Program-made: the position numbers and the translations under genes
Shown here: positions 44,001 to 53,789 of the stretch, piece after piece
Layout: each line of letters begins with the position of its first letter
How positions within the stretch are numbered: the first letter of the stretch is position 1
The notes under the pieces: generated by a model
The model's database searches: none
What the model saw: the letters and a program-made list of their open reading frames with translations, nothing else
Told to the model about the DNA's origin: nothing
Origin: Rhodococcus erythropolis NBRC 15567
GTDB taxonomy: Bacteria > Actinomycetota > Actinomycetes > Mycobacteriales > Mycobacteriaceae
Assembly: GCF_001552595.1 (NCBI RefSeq)
Contig: NZ_BCRM01000018.1
Coordinates: 104,544 to 168,543, forward strand
Direction: 5' to 3'
DNA: 64,000 nt

Positions 44001-46838
44001 TTGCTCGCTATCTTGCTTGCCCATGCCGTTGCCGCCCTCTTGGCTCCGCTTGTGGTGCGCAGGTTAGGGCGAAACGGCTTCTTCCCCCTCGCGATAGTCC
44101 CCCTCGCCAGCCTCGGCTGGGTCATCGACAAATGGGGCACCGTCGAGACGCTGCACATCACCTGGGTTCCCGGCCTGTCGATGGACATCGACTTCAGGTT
44201 CGACGCGCTTTCGGCCATCATGGCCGTGCTCGTCCTGGGCGTCGGCACGCTGATTCTGATCTACTGCGCCCGCTACTTCAACGACGACGAACCTCGACTC
44301 GGCATCTTCGCCGCCGAGATGGTCGCCTTCGCGGGTGCCATGTTCGGACTCGTGACCAGCGACAACATGCTGCTTCTCTACGTGTTCTGGGAACTGACGA
44401 CGGTCTTGTCGTTCCTGCTCGTGGGTCACTACGCCGAACGCGCCACCAGTCGCCGCGCCGCGACCCAGGCACTGCTGGTCACCACCGCCGGTGGTCTGGC
44501 GATGTTGGTCGGCATGATCATCCTCGGCCAGGTCGGCGGCAGCTACAACCTGTCCGAACTGGTCGCGAACCCGCCGACGGGGTGGCTCCCGTCCGTCGCG
44601 ATCGTCTTGATCCTGATCGGTGCGCTCTCCAAATCGGCAATCGTGCCCCTGCACTTCTGGCTGCCAGGTGCGATGGCCGCGCCCACCCCTGTCAGCGGTT
44701 ATCTTCACGCGGCAGCAATGGTCAAGGCCGGTATCTACCTCGTCGCGCGCCTGGCTCCCGGGTACGCCGATTCGCCGCCGTGGCGCATCACCATCATCAG
44801 TTTGGGTCTGCTGTCGATGATCCTCGCCGGTTGGCGAGCCATGCGCGCGTACGACCTCAAACTCGTCCTCGCCTTCGGAACCGTCAGCCAACTCGGCTTC
44901 ATGATGGTCCTGGTCGGCATCGGCACGCGTGACGCCGCCTTGGCCGGCATGACGATGGTCGTGGCGCACGCGATGTTCAAGGCCGCACTCTTCATGGTCG
45001 TTGGCATCATCGATCACACCACCGGCACCCGTGACCTGCGCAAACTTGCTCACCTGGGTAAAGCGGCACCCGCTCTCGCGATCATCGCGAGCCTCGCTGC
45101 CGCCAGCATGGCCGGTCTACCACCGCTACTCGGATTCGTCGGCAAGGAAGCCGCACTCGAATCAGTTCTCGAAACGAACGCGCTCGGCCACTGGTCGTCG
45201 ATCGCCGTCGTCACGGTGATCGTGTTGGGCTCGATCCTGACCGTCGGCTACAGCGTCCGGTTCATCTGGGGCGCCTTCGGACGCAAGACCTTGAGCAAGC
45301 CGAGTCCGGCCGTGAGCAAGATGCACAAGCCGGGTTGGCTGTTCCTGTTCGCGCCCGGCCTACTAGCGGTTCTCGGTCTGGCCGCCGGCATTCTCTCGCC
45401 CCAACTCGAGAAGCTGCTGACGCCGTACTCGACCACACTGGCCCCCGGACCGCACGCCGACTACCACCTCGCGCTGTGGCACGGATTCAACACTCCACTG
45501 CTGCTCACCTGCATCGTCATCGCCGGCGGCATCGCGCTCTACATCGCGCAGCGTCAGATCAGCCGCCTGCACTTCGAGCACCCGCCGCTCGGCAACGCCG
45601 ACCGCATCTACGACGCGACCCTGCGCGGCATGGACACCATCTCGATGCGCCTGACCGGTGCCACTCAGCGTGGTTCGCTCCCCCGCACGCAGTCGACGAT
45701 TCTTGCGACGCTGGTCGTGGTGCCACTGTTCCTGCTGATCATCGACACCGATGGCGGCGGAGTCGACCTTCGGATGTGGGATTCACCCATCCAGTTCACT
45801 ATCGCGCTGATGATGATTTCGGCCGCCATCGCCGCGACGCTGATGCGCAACCGACTCGCCAGCGTCATCCTCGTCGGACTCACCGGCTACGGCTGTGGCG
45901 TGTTGTTCGCGCTGCACGGCGCACCCGACCTCGCGCTGACCCAGTTCCTCGTCGAAACCTTGACCCTCGTGATCTTCGTGCTGGTACTGCGGAAGTTCCC
46001 CGCAGAGGTCGACGAGAGCAAGGCAATCGGCTTCAAGTGGCCGCGTGCCGCACTCGCCGTCGCGGTCGGTATCACCGTAACCACCATCGCGGCCTTCGCG
46101 ACCAATGCGAGAAACACTCGTCCGATCTACGAACTGCTTCCCGACGCGGCCTACGACCTGGGCAACGGCAAGAACGTCGTCAACGTCCTACTCGTCGACA
46201 TCCGCGCATGGGACACGCTCGGTGAGATCTCGGTCCTGCTGGTCGCGGCAACCGGCGTCGCCAGCCTCGTGTTCCGCAACCGCCGCTTCGGTATCGCGCC
46301 GCGAGTCGCGGACGCCCCCTCCGTCATCGTCGACAAGGCAGCGGCCAACTCGGACACGACGTGGTTGCGCGGCGGAGACCTCATCGATCCTCGACACCGT
46401 TCGCTGGTTCTCGAGGTCACCACGAGGTTGATCTTCCCGACCATCATGGTGTTGTCGATCTACTTCTTCTTCTCCGGTCACAATGCCCCCGGCGGCGGTT
46501 TCGCCGGAGGCCTGACGGCGGGCCTCGCCCTCGTGCTGCGTTACCTCGCCGGTGGCCGCTACGAACTCGGTGAAGCCGTACCCATCGACGCGGGCAAGAT
46601 TCTCGGCCTCGGTTTGGCGCTGGCCGCGGGCACCGCCCTGGTGTCGCTGTTCCTCGGCGCTCCGGCACTCTCGTCGGCTGTCTTCGAGTTCACGCTCCCG
46701 CTCATCGGCCACGTCAAACTGGTCACCGCACTGTTCTTCGACCTGGGCGTCTACCTCATCGTGGTCGGCCTGGTCCTGGACGTACTCCGAAGTCTCGGCG
46801 CCCGCCTCGACGCAGAAATCGAGGTGAAAGCACCATGA
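44001..46838 (+). CDS. mnhA: Na+/H+ antiporter subunit A fused to subunit B (MrpA-MrpB)
   Basis: The 945-aa membrane protein has the MrpA/NuoL-like antiporter domain (DRLSAxMxxLVLGVGTLILI; here FDALSAIMAVLVLGVGTLIL and GTRDLRKLAHLGKAAPALAI), the DUF4040 region GLTGYGCGVLFALHGAPDLA and, at the C-terminus (about 800-945), an MrpB domain with FFFSGHNAPGGGFAGGLTAG. Fusion of A and B is common in actinobacteria. It exchanges cytoplasmic Na+ for H+ as part of the multisubunit Mrp complex. Start is TTG with GGAG upstream. The following genes overlap by ATGA. Confidence 0.92.
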   Translation: MLAILLAHAVAALLAPLVVRRLGRNGFFPLAIVPLASLGWVIDKWGTVETLHITWVPGLSMDIDFRFDALSAIMAVLVLGVGTLILIYCARYFNDDEPRLGIFAAEMVAFAGAMFGLVTSDNMLLLYVFWELTTVLSFLLVGHYAERATSRRAATQALLVTTAGGLAMLVGMIILGQVGGSYNLSELVANPPTGWLPSVAIVLILIGALSKSAIVPLHFWLPGAMAAPTPVSGYLHAAAMVKAGIYLVARLAPGYADSPPWRITIISLGLLSMILAGWRAMRAYDLKLVLAFGTVSQLGFMMVLVGIGTRDAALAGMTMVVAHAMFKAALFMVVGIIDHTTGTRDLRKLAHLGKAAPALAIIASLAAASMAGLPPLLGFVGKEAALESVLETNALGHWSSIAVVTVIVLGSILTVGYSVRFIWGAFGRKTLSKPSPAVSKMHKPGWLFLFAPGLLAVLGLAAGILSPQLEKLLTPYSTTLAPGPHADYHLALWHGFNTPLLLTCIVIAGGIALYIAQRQISRLHFEHPPLGNADRIYDATLRGMDTISMRLTGATQRGSLPRTQSTILATLVVVPLFLLIIDTDGGGVDLRMWDSPIQFTIALMMISAAIAATLMRNRLASVILVGLTGYGCGVLFALHGAPDLALTQFLVETLTLVIFVLVLRKFPAEVDESKAIGFKWPRAALAVAVGITVTTIAAFATNARNTRPIYELLPDAAYDLGNGKNVVNVLLVDIRAWDTLGEISVLLVAATGVASLVFRNRRFGIAPRVADAPSVIVDKAAANSDTTWLRGGDLIDPRHRSLVLEVTTRLIFPTIMVLSIYFFFSGHNAPGGGFAGGLTAGLALVLRYLAGGRYELGEAVPIDAGKILGLGLALAAGTALVSLFLGAPALSSAVFEFTLPLIGHVKLVTALFFDLGVYLIVVGLVLDVLRSLGARLDAEIEVKAP

Positions 46839-47467
46839 GCGCAAATATCGGAATGCTGATCCTGATCGGCGTCCTCACGTCGGCCGGTGTCTACCTGCTG
46901 ATCGAACGAAGCATCACCCGGATGCTCCTCGGTCTACTTCTATTCGGTAACGCCATCAACCTCTTGATCCTGACCGTAGGTGGATCGGACGGGAATCCGC
47001 CCATCGTCGGCCGAGATTCGGTCCACGAGGAGATAGCGGATCCGCTCGCCCAGGGCATGATCCTGACGGCCATCGTGATCACGATGGGTATCGCCGGCTT
47101 CGTTCTGGCACTGGCGTACCGGTCTTACAAGATCAACACCGCCGACGCCGTCGAGGACGATCCCGAGGACACCAAGATCCTCAAGCGTCGCCTGCCTGCC
47201 GACGCTCCCGACCACGACCGCTCCGACGACCCGGTCACCGGTGCCCCGAGCATCGGCGGCGACGCATTCGACAAGGACGGCAACCCTATTCCCCTCGAAC
47301 AACTGGTCAACCTCGAGGACATCGAATGCTACGACGACCTCCACGACGGCGACTTCGAGGACGAACCGGTACCCGACTGGGCCACCGACCTTGCTCGTAA
47401 GAAGGAATCCGAGAAGCGGCGCAAAGACGCTCGCCAGACCAAGATCGAGGGAGGTGGCGGCGCATGA
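46835..47467 (+). CDS. mnhC: Na+/H+ antiporter subunit C (MrpC)
   Basis: The 210-aa protein has three NuoK-like membrane helices (LLIERSITRMLLGLLLFGNA and MILTAIVITMGIAGFVLALA) followed by an unusual Asp/Glu-rich cytoplasmic tail of about 90 residues with EDDPEDTK and ending GGG. The MrpC core is normally about 110-120 aa; the long acidic tail is extra. ATG overlaps the stop of mnhA. It is in the Mrp complex. Confidence 0.9.
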   Translation: MSANIGMLILIGVLTSAGVYLLIERSITRMLLGLLLFGNAINLLILTVGGSDGNPPIVGRDSVHEEIADPLAQGMILTAIVITMGIAGFVLALAYRSYKINTADAVEDDPEDTKILKRRLPADAPDHDRSDDPVTGAPSIGGDAFDKDGNPIPLEQLVNLEDIECYDDLHDGDFEDEPVPDWATDLARKKESEKRRKDARQTKIEGGGGA

Positions 47468-49164
47468 CCATCTCGGACAACCTGATGGGAGCCCTTGCGC
47501 CCCTGCCCGTCCTGATCCCGATGCTGGCCGCAGCTGCGACGCTGGTTGTCGGCCGACGTCCGCGTTTCCAGCGTGTCATCACACTGATCGCGCTCATCGG
47601 CGTCGTCGCGGTGTCTGGATTGCTGCTCTACCTCGCCGACCGCGACGGTACGACGGCCGTTCAGGTCGGCGGCTGGGACTCCCCCATCGGCATCACACTC
47701 GTCGTCGACCGTCTCTCGGCGATGATGCTCGTGGTCTCGTCGGTGGTGTTGCTCGCCGTCATGATCTACGCGATCGGTCAGGGTATTCGCGACGGCAGCG
47801 AGGCCCAGCCGGTCTCGATCTTCCTGCCGACCTATCTCGCATTGACTGCCGGTATCTCGAACGCGTTCCTCGCCGGTGACCTCTTCAACCTGTACGTCGG
47901 ATTCGAGGTTCTGCTCGCCGCGAGTTTCGTGCTCCTGACGCTCGGTGCCAGCGCCGACCGCGTTCGGGCCGGTGTCTCGTACGTGATGGTCTCGATGGTG
48001 TCTTCGCTGATCTTCCTGGCGGGCATCGCCTTCGCCTATGCGGCGACCGGCACCCTCAACATGGCCGACATGGCCCTGCGCTTCGACAACATTCCGCCGG
48101 GCACACGAACCGCCATCTTCGCTGTCCTGCTCGTGGCGTTCGGCATCAAGGCTGCGGTCTTCCCGCTGTCGGCGTGGCTACCGGACTCGTATCCGACCGC
48201 GCCCGCACCGATCACCGCCGTCTTCGCCGGGTTGCTCACCAAGGTCGGTGTGTACGCGATCATCCGCGCGCACTCACTGTTATTCCCGCAAGGAGAACTC
48301 GACAACGTACTGATGGTGTGCGGTCTGCTCACGATGGTGGTCGGCATCATGGGTGCCATCGCGCAGAGCGACATCAAACGTCTGCTCTCGTTCACACTGG
48401 TCAGCCATATCGGTTACATGATCTTCGGTATCGCACTGTCCACGACGTCCGGGCTGTCCGGCGCGATCTACTACGTCGCCCACCACATCATCGTGCAGAC
48501 GACGCTCTTCCTCGTCGTGGGTCTGATCGAACGACAAGCCGGGTCGTCGTCGCTGCGCCGACTCGGCGGTCTGGCGGCGGCCAGCCCGATCCTCGCGATC
48601 GTCTTCCTGATCCCGGCGCTGAATCTCGGTGGTATCCCGCCGTTCTCGGGCTTCATCGGCAAGGTCGCGCTCCTTCAGGCCGGTGCGGCCGACGCCAGCG
48701 CGCTGGCCTGGATCCTCGTCGCCGGCGGCACGATCACCAGCTTGCTGACGCTCTACGCGGTCGCCCGCGTGTGGACCAAGGCCTTCTGGCGAGCCCGCGC
48801 CGACGCGCCCGAAGGTGACCTCGCCGACGTCAGCCCGTCAGCATTGATCGACGAGTCCGAAGAGGACATCGCGTTCGTCGACCGCGAGGACGTCGGCAAG
48901 ATTCCGGTCTTCATGCTGATTCCGACGGTCGGACTCGTCATCGTCGGCCTGGCACTGACGGTGTTCGCAGGCCGGATCATCGACATCAGCGACAGAGCGG
49001 CGAAGGATCTGCAAGACCGGTCCATCTACATCGACGCGGTTCTCGGCAACCACCGACCCGTGCCGGTCGACGAAGCTCCCGTCGCTGCAGACGACCCTGC
49101 TGTAGCTCCCAGTACCGATGCCCCGAACACCGACGCCCCGAACACCGAGGAGGCTCCGCGATGA
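47464..49164 (+). CDS. mnhD: Na+/H+ antiporter subunit D (MrpD)
   Basis: The 566-aa protein is NuoN/MrpD-like: VLIPMLAAAATLVVGRRPRF at the start, MAIAQSDIKRLLSFTLVSHI (here GAIAQSDIKRLLSFTLVSHI) and LNLGGIPPFSGFIGKVALLQ. About 14 membrane helices. An additional hydrophilic Pro/Ala/Asp-rich tail (DAPVAADDPAVAPSTDAPNT) with two short repeats ends the protein. ATG overlaps the stop of mnhC. Confidence 0.92.
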   Translation: MTISDNLMGALAPLPVLIPMLAAAATLVVGRRPRFQRVITLIALIGVVAVSGLLLYLADRDGTTAVQVGGWDSPIGITLVVDRLSAMMLVVSSVVLLAVMIYAIGQGIRDGSEAQPVSIFLPTYLALTAGISNAFLAGDLFNLYVGFEVLLAASFVLLTLGASADRVRAGVSYVMVSMVSSLIFLAGIAFAYAATGTLNMADMALRFDNIPPGTRTAIFAVLLVAFGIKAAVFPLSAWLPDSYPTAPAPITAVFAGLLTKVGVYAIIRAHSLLFPQGELDNVLMVCGLLTMVVGIMGAIAQSDIKRLLSFTLVSHIGYMIFGIALSTTSGLSGAIYYVAHHIIVQTTLFLVVGLIERQAGSSSLRRLGGLAAASPILAIVFLIPALNLGGIPPFSGFIGKVALLQAGAADASALAWILVAGGTITSLLTLYAVARVWTKAFWRARADAPEGDLADVSPSALIDESEEDIAFVDREDVGKIPVFMLIPTVGLVIVGLALTVFAGRIIDISDRAAKDLQDRSIYIDAVLGNHRPVPVDEAPVAADDPAVAPSTDAPNTDAPNTEEAPR

Positions 49165-49733
49165 AACGCGAACAGGTACTCCGCGTCGGGATCCTGCTGT
49201 GGCTGATGGTCGTATGGATCCTGTTGTGGGGCAACATCAGTTTCGGCAACATCTTCGGCGGACTCGCCGTCGGCCTGATCATCATGGTCCTGCTTCCCCT
49301 CCCTCGCGTACCGGTCGAGGGTCGGGTACATCTGTTGTCGATTCTGCGCCTGCTGTGGATGATCGTGTACTACGCGATCCAGTCGAGTATCCAGGTCGCG
49401 TGGCTGGCGATCCGTCCGTCGCCGCCGCCGGTCACCGGAGTTCTGCGTTACCAACTCGGGATCAAGTCCGACCTGGTTCTCACGCTGTGCATCGACGTAC
49501 TGAACCTGATCCCGGGCACCATGGTTCTCGAGATCGACCAGAACCGGCGCATCGTCTACGTCCACGTGCTCGACGTCGGATCGCAGAAAGCCGTCAGCGC
49601 GTTCTACCGCTCGGTGGAGGATCTCGAGCGGTTGTTCATCGCGTCGTTCGAACGTGATTCGGACTGGCAACCCAGCCCGTGGCACCAGCGCGACTACGAA
49701 TTCGATGCACCCCGGCAGGAGGACCAACCATGA
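49161..49733 (+). CDS. mnhE: Na+/H+ antiporter subunit E (MrpE)
   Basis: The 190-aa protein has the MrpE profile: GILLWLMVVWILLWGNISFG with two further helices and the soluble C-terminal domain VLTLCIDVLNLIPGTMVLEI, typical of MrpE. ATG overlaps the mnhD stop, and its own stop overlaps the mnhF ATG. Confidence 0.9.
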   Translation: MKREQVLRVGILLWLMVVWILLWGNISFGNIFGGLAVGLIIMVLLPLPRVPVEGRVHLLSILRLLWMIVYYAIQSSIQVAWLAIRPSPPPVTGVLRYQLGIKSDLVLTLCIDVLNLIPGTMVLEIDQNRRIVYVHVLDVGSQKAVSAFYRSVEDLERLFIASFERDSDWQPSPWHQRDYEFDAPRQEDQP

Positions 49734-49999
49734 ACGGGTTCATCACCACGATCTTGATCATTTCCGGAGTGATTCTGCTGATCGCCGCCGTACTGACCAC
49801 GTTCCGATTGCTCGACGGTCCGAGCTCACTCGACCGCCTCGTCGCTCTGGACACGATCATCGCGGTCTCGATGTGTGGACTCGCCGTCTGGGCCGCGTAC
49901 AGCAAAGACACCACGATCGTTCCCGCGATCGTGGCGCTGGCACTGGTCGGCTTCATCGGTTCCGTGTCCGTCGCGCGCTTCCGGGTGAGTGACCAGTGA
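49730..49999 (+). CDS. mnhF: Na+/H+ antiporter subunit F (MrpF)
   Basis: The 89-aa membrane protein has three helices: FITTILIISGVILLIAAVLT, then LDGPSSLDRLVALDTIIAVS and AIVALALVGFIGSVSVARF. The GPSSLDRLVALDT motif is the MrpF signature. ATG 49730 has AGGAGG upstream and overlaps the mnhE stop. Confidence 0.92.
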   Translation: MNGFITTILIISGVILLIAAVLTTFRLLDGPSSLDRLVALDTIIAVSMCGLAVWAAYSKDTTIVPAIVALALVGFIGSVSVARFRVSDQ

Positions 50000-50340
50000 T
50001 CGGCAACATCCTCGACACGATCGGGGCCATCTCCATCTTCCTCGGCGCGCTGCTCGCGCTGACCGCCGCGGTGGGAATCGTTCGCTTCCCCGACACCCTG
50101 CGTCGTATGCACGCGGCCACGAAACCTCAGGTGGTCGGACTTATCCTGGTTCTGATGGGCGCTGTGTTTCTGCTTCGTGGGAGCGTCGACATCTGGATGT
50201 TGGTCCTGGTGGGCATCTTCACGCTGCTGACCGCGCCCGTGATCGCGCACAGTGTCGGCCGAGTCGCCTACCGCGAACAGCGCGAAGAGGACGACCTCAT
50301 GAAGATCAACGAGCTGGAAGACCCGGACTCTCTCCTGTAG
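49996..50340 (+). CDS. mnhG: Na+/H+ antiporter subunit G (MrpG)
   Basis: The 114-aa protein has IGAISIFLGALLALTAAVGI and RFPDTLRRMHAATKPQVVGL, the MrpG signature (GxxRxPDxxxRxHAATKxxTxG). GTG overlaps the mnhF stop by 4 nt. It completes a canonical A(B)CDEFG operon. Its 3' end overlaps the convergent PAP2-like gene by 35 bp. Confidence 0.92.
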   Translation: MIGNILDTIGAISIFLGALLALTAAVGIVRFPDTLRRMHAATKPQVVGLILVLMGAVFLLRGSVDIWMLVLVGIFTLLTAPVIAHSVGRVAYREQREEDDLMKINELEDPDSLL

Positions 50341-51673
50341 CGGCATCCCACTCGCCGTCGCGCTCGCCCCACACCGCAAGAGCAGTGCCGGGGCGGGCGA
50401 AGAAGGTGGCGAAGTACGCGACCGACATGAGAACCAGGACAGCCATCAGCAGCGGTCCGAAGATCGCCGGGTACTCGGCCATCTGCACCGCAGCGAACCG
50501 GTACGAGAGCAACAACCCCGCGAGTAGTGCCGAACCACCGATCAACAGACGCACTCGGAACCACCCCCAGCCTCGCTCCGGATCCCGTAGCGCCGCATCG
50601 AGGGTCAAGCACAGGACGGCACCGGCAATGAGGTCGACGCCGTAGTGGAATCCGAAGCCGAGCGTCGCGGTCAGGGTCGCAACGAGCCAGAACGATCCCA
50701 GGCTGCGAATCCACCACGGTCCGCTGCGCGAGTGGATGAACAATGCGACCGCCCACGCGGTATGCAGGCTCGGCATGCAGTTTCGCGGTGCGGCGTCGTC
50801 GAACGGCAGCGACGACGGTGATGCGAAGTCGAAGTTGGGCACGATGTTCGGCCAGTAGTCACCGATCTGGAATCCGAACCCACGCGGACCGAAGGCGAAC
50901 ACCGGACCGACCACCGGGAACAGGACGTAGAAGATCGGGCCGATCAGCCCGATGAGCAGGAATGTTCGCAGCAGGTGATGCGACGGCCATCCCTTACGTG
51001 CTTGGTAGAGGGCAACCACGATCACTGCGACGGGCAGTTCGACGTAGATCCAGTCGAGGGCTGCTGCACCGACGGGGCCCATGGCGTCGACGATCTGGCC
51101 CATCACCCACGACGGATTCCCGAGAGCCTGGTCGGCGAGGAACACGTACTCGTCCCACACGTCGGTGCCGACGAGAATGGTGATCTCCAGCCACGTCTCG
51201 GCAACCTTGGCGGCGATGATGAGCAACGCGCCGAGAGCGACGCCGTGCAGAACGCTGAGTCGACGCTCGCCGGACAACTTCCACACCGCGTACACCGCGA
51301 TGGCCGTCAGTACCCAGGTGCCGCCGGTGCCCATAGTCAGCGGTCCACCCGAGAACCAGCGGATCGCGCCAACGACCACGTCGATGACAACGGCCGCGGA
51401 TACCGCGTAGATGCGTTCTTTGTTGTTCAGTCCAACCAGCGCGAGAGCGAGACCCACCCAGGGCATGGTCGCCGAGCGAGGAACGAGGAAATAGTCACCG
51501 AACAGGCTTTCCACCGGACCGAGATAGCCCTTGTACGACGCGAACGCCTGCACACCCAGGACCAGCACGGCCAATGCTGCTGTGCCGATCAGAAGGAGTC
51601 GATGAGAACTCGACCACGAACGATCCGACTGTCCGGGTACGCCCCCTCGTTGGGACCAACTGTCTATCAACAC
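50306..51673 (-). CDS. PAP2/AUR1-like membrane phosphatase or phosphotransferase
   Basis: The 455-aa protein has about ten membrane helices and PAP2-type active-site motifs in order: a weak first motif near ARKGWPSHHLLR, then RNCMPSLHTAWAVALFIHSR (C2-type SxH) and FGFHYGVDLIAGAVLCLTLD (C3-type HxxxD). The order resembles AUR1-like inositolphosphotransferases and bacterial PAP2_3. It acts on lipid phosphates at the membrane, maybe in lipoglycan synthesis. Overlaps the end of mnhG. Confidence 0.85.
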   Translation of the reverse strand: MLIDSWSQRGGVPGQSDRSWSSSHRLLLIGTAALAVLVLGVQAFASYKGYLGPVESLFGDYFLVPRSATMPWVGLALALVGLNNKERIYAVSAAVVIDVVVGAIRWFSGGPLTMGTGGTWVLTAIAVYAVWKLSGERRLSVLHGVALGALLIIAAKVAETWLEITILVGTDVWDEYVFLADQALGNPSWVMGQIVDAMGPVGAAALDWIYVELPVAVIVVALYQARKGWPSHHLLRTFLLIGLIGPIFYVLFPVVGPVFAFGPRGFGFQIGDYWPNIVPNFDFASPSSLPFDDAAPRNCMPSLHTAWAVALFIHSRSGPWWIRSLGSFWLVATLTATLGFGFHYGVDLIAGAVLCLTLDAALRDPERGWGWFRVRLLIGGSALLAGLLLSYRFAAVQMAEYPAIFGPLLMAVLVLMSVAYFATFFARPGTALAVWGERDGEWDAATGESPGLPAR

Positions 51674-51778
51674 CGGACAATAGTAAACGCCGTGTGAACC
51701 GAATATGGACGCAGACTGGACAATCGGTCTGTATGCCCGTATTTCGACCCTACGAAACCATCGGCAACACGGAGTGCT

Positions 51779-52903
51779 CTAAGTACCCAACTCCGCGACC
51801 AATGCGTCGACTACCGCAACCAGATCGCCGCCCGTCGCTTCCGCGACACGGCGTTGACGCTGGTAGGAGGCACCGCGACGGGGAATGTCCGCCACCGACG
51901 CCAACTCGTCCGCGCAGCCGAGTGAGACCGCAATCGGCGCCAAGTCGTCGAGCAGGCGATCCAGATCGTCAGTGACGAGGCACTCGTTTGCGTCGGAGTC
52001 GAGGATGATCTCGGCGTCCAGTCCGTATCTCGCTGCGCGCCACTTGTTTTCCTTGACGTGCCACGGCTGCATGTTCGGCAGAGTCTCACCGGCACTCAGT
52101 CTGCGGTCCAGATCGACGATGAGGCAGTGGACCAGAGCAACGAGAGCACCCAGTTCGGCGCGTGTCGAGACGCCGTCGAAGACCCGGACCTCGATGGTTC
52201 CCCACTTCGGCGCGGGACGGATGTCCCAGTGCATGCCACCGATCTTGGTGATCACACCGGTCTTCATCTGGTCGTCGATGAACGACTCGTATTCGGCCCA
52301 GTTCTCGAACTGGTACGGAAGGCCGGCGGTTGGCAGCTGCTGGAACATCAACGCGCGATTGGACGCATAGCCGGTGTCCACACCGGCCCACATCGGCGAG
52401 GACGCCGACAGCGCCAACAGGTGCGGATAGCGCTGCAGCAGTGCGTTGATGATCGGGAAAACGCGATCCGCGGACGAGACACCCACGTGAACGTGCACGC
52501 CCCAGATCAGCATCTGCCGACCCCACCACTGCGTGCGTTCGATGAGTTCGTCGTAGTCGGGTGTCCGGGTGACCAGCTGCGTCGACCATTGCGCGAACGG
52601 GTGCGTGCCCGCGCTGATGAGGTCGACGCCGAGCGGATTCGCAGCGCGGCGAAGCAGATCCAGTGACCTGTCGAGATCACTCATCGCCTCGCCGACCGTC
52701 GAGTGAATACCCGTGACGAGTTCGACGGTATTTCGCAGTAGTTCCTTGGTGATGTGCGGGGTTTCGGAGCCGGCAAGCTCTTCGACCGCCGAAAACACCT
52801 CGGCTGCTGTGTTGGAGAGATCTCTGGTCTTGCGATCGACCAGCGCGATCTCCCACTCCACGCCCAGCGTCGGGCGCGGCGAACCTGGAAATGGAACTAC
52901 CAC
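51779..52903 (-). CDS. Glutamate-cysteine ligase family 2 (YbdK/GCS2-like carboxylate-amine ligase)
   Basis: The 374-aa protein has GVEWEIALVDRKTRDLSN, ELLRNTVELVTGIHSTVGEA, the HVHVGVSSADRVFPIINALL and WDIRPAPKWGTIEVRVFDG blocks of the GCS2 family. YbdK-type enzymes make gamma-glutamyl-cysteine weakly; in mycothiol producers the true role is unclear (Rv0433-like). The GTG start lies in an 11-bp inverted repeat, see 52897-52959. Confidence 0.9.
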   Translation of the reverse strand: MVVPFPGSPRPTLGVEWEIALVDRKTRDLSNTAAEVFSAVEELAGSETPHITKELLRNTVELVTGIHSTVGEAMSDLDRSLDLLRRAANPLGVDLISAGTHPFAQWSTQLVTRTPDYDELIERTQWWGRQMLIWGVHVHVGVSSADRVFPIINALLQRYPHLLALSASSPMWAGVDTGYASNRALMFQQLPTAGLPYQFENWAEYESFIDDQMKTGVITKIGGMHWDIRPAPKWGTIEVRVFDGVSTRAELGALVALVHCLIVDLDRRLSAGETLPNMQPWHVKENKWRAARYGLDAEIILDSDANECLVTDDLDRLLDDLAPIAVSLGCADELASVADIPRRGASYQRQRRVAEATGGDLVAVVDALVAELGT

Positions 52904-52959
52904 GCAGAGAATCCAATCACAGTGTCGGTAAAAACACCGTGCTGGCTACTGCGTGGTAG
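52897..52959 (-). promoter_or_regulatory. Inverted repeat covering the GCS2 start codon
   Basis: CTACCACGCAG (52897-52907) and CTGCGTGGTAG (52949-52959) are perfect complements across a 41-nt loop. The arm at 52897-52907 contains the GTG start (52901-52903). In the minus-strand mRNA this could hide the start codon. An 11-bp match at this distance has roughly one chance occurrence in a window this size. Confidence 0.4.
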
Positions 52960-52992
52960 TCGCCGGAAGTGATGCAAAACTCAGGTGAGTTG

Positions 52993-53694
52993 TCAGCTCT
53001 TGGTGATGACACCGCAAGCAACGCGTCCGCCTGCGTCACCGGTGTCGAGGGTCTGCTGATCCGGTGCCGGCGCGTAACGCGTCGGGATGTTGCCGAAGTT
53101 GTCCGCTCCGGCGTGGATCATGACGGATGTTCCACCGTTTGCGACCAGTTCGTCGACGGTGAATGCATCGGTCGTGGTGACCAGTGTGGCGGTGCCGTCT
53201 TCGAGGACCTGAACCGAAGTGAGGTCACCGCTCGCCGGGTGGCCCGTGTGACCCTCGGCCTGGAAGTGTCCGCCTGCCGAGAGGAAGTTACCCGGCTCTC
53301 CGCCGCTGGGGGCAACGGAATTGGTCTCGCACTTGGCGACCTGGTGGACGTGGAATCCGTGGAAGCCGGGGGTGAGGCCCTTGGCGTCGAGGGTGACCTT
53401 GACGTCGCTACCTTCCTGCGCGAACGTGACCGTTCCGACCTTGGCGCCGTCGGTGCCGTTCAGCGTTGCGGTGACAGTCTCGGCAGAAGCGCCGGCGTGA
53501 GCCGTCTCGGAACCGTGGCCGCCCGCGCTTTCGTGCGCGCTGGGATCGGCTGCACCGGTCCACACCGGAGGAGTCGTGCCGGGGACGCTGCTGGGCTCTT
53601 CGCTGTTACTGCAAGCGGTCAAGCCGAAAGCGGCAATCGCGACTACAGGGGCAACGACGCGCCAGGACATACGCCGGGTGCTGCTGGGGGCCAT
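52993..53694 (-). CDS. sodC: Cu,Zn superoxide dismutase lipoprotein
   Basis: The 233-aa protein starts at ATG 53694 (AAAGGAG upstream) and has the lipobox LTAC ([20 protein letters not shown]). The SOD fold carries metal ligands [30 protein letters not shown] and [10 protein letters not shown], with [12 protein letters not shown] at the C-terminus. It removes superoxide at the outer side of the membrane. It is an independent unit, next to a LytR_C gene. Confidence 0.93.
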   Translation of the reverse strand: MAPSSTRRMSWRVVAPVVAIAAFGLTACSNSEEPSSVPGTTPPVWTGAADPSAHESAGGHGSETAHAGASAETVTATLNGTDGAKVGTVTFAQEGSDVKVTLDAKGLTPGFHGFHVHQVAKCETNSVAPSGGEPGNFLSAGGHFQAEGHTGHPASGDLTSVQVLEDGTATLVTTTDAFTVDELVANGGTSVMIHAGADNFGNIPTRYAPAPDQQTLDTGDAGGRVACGVITKS

Positions 53695-53789
53695 CGAACC
53701 GCTCCTTTGAGGTGGCGAGAAAGTGCTTCTGATCATAACGGCGCGTGTAGTAGCTGGAACCGACGGGTCAGTTCCACCTTCACGACCGG

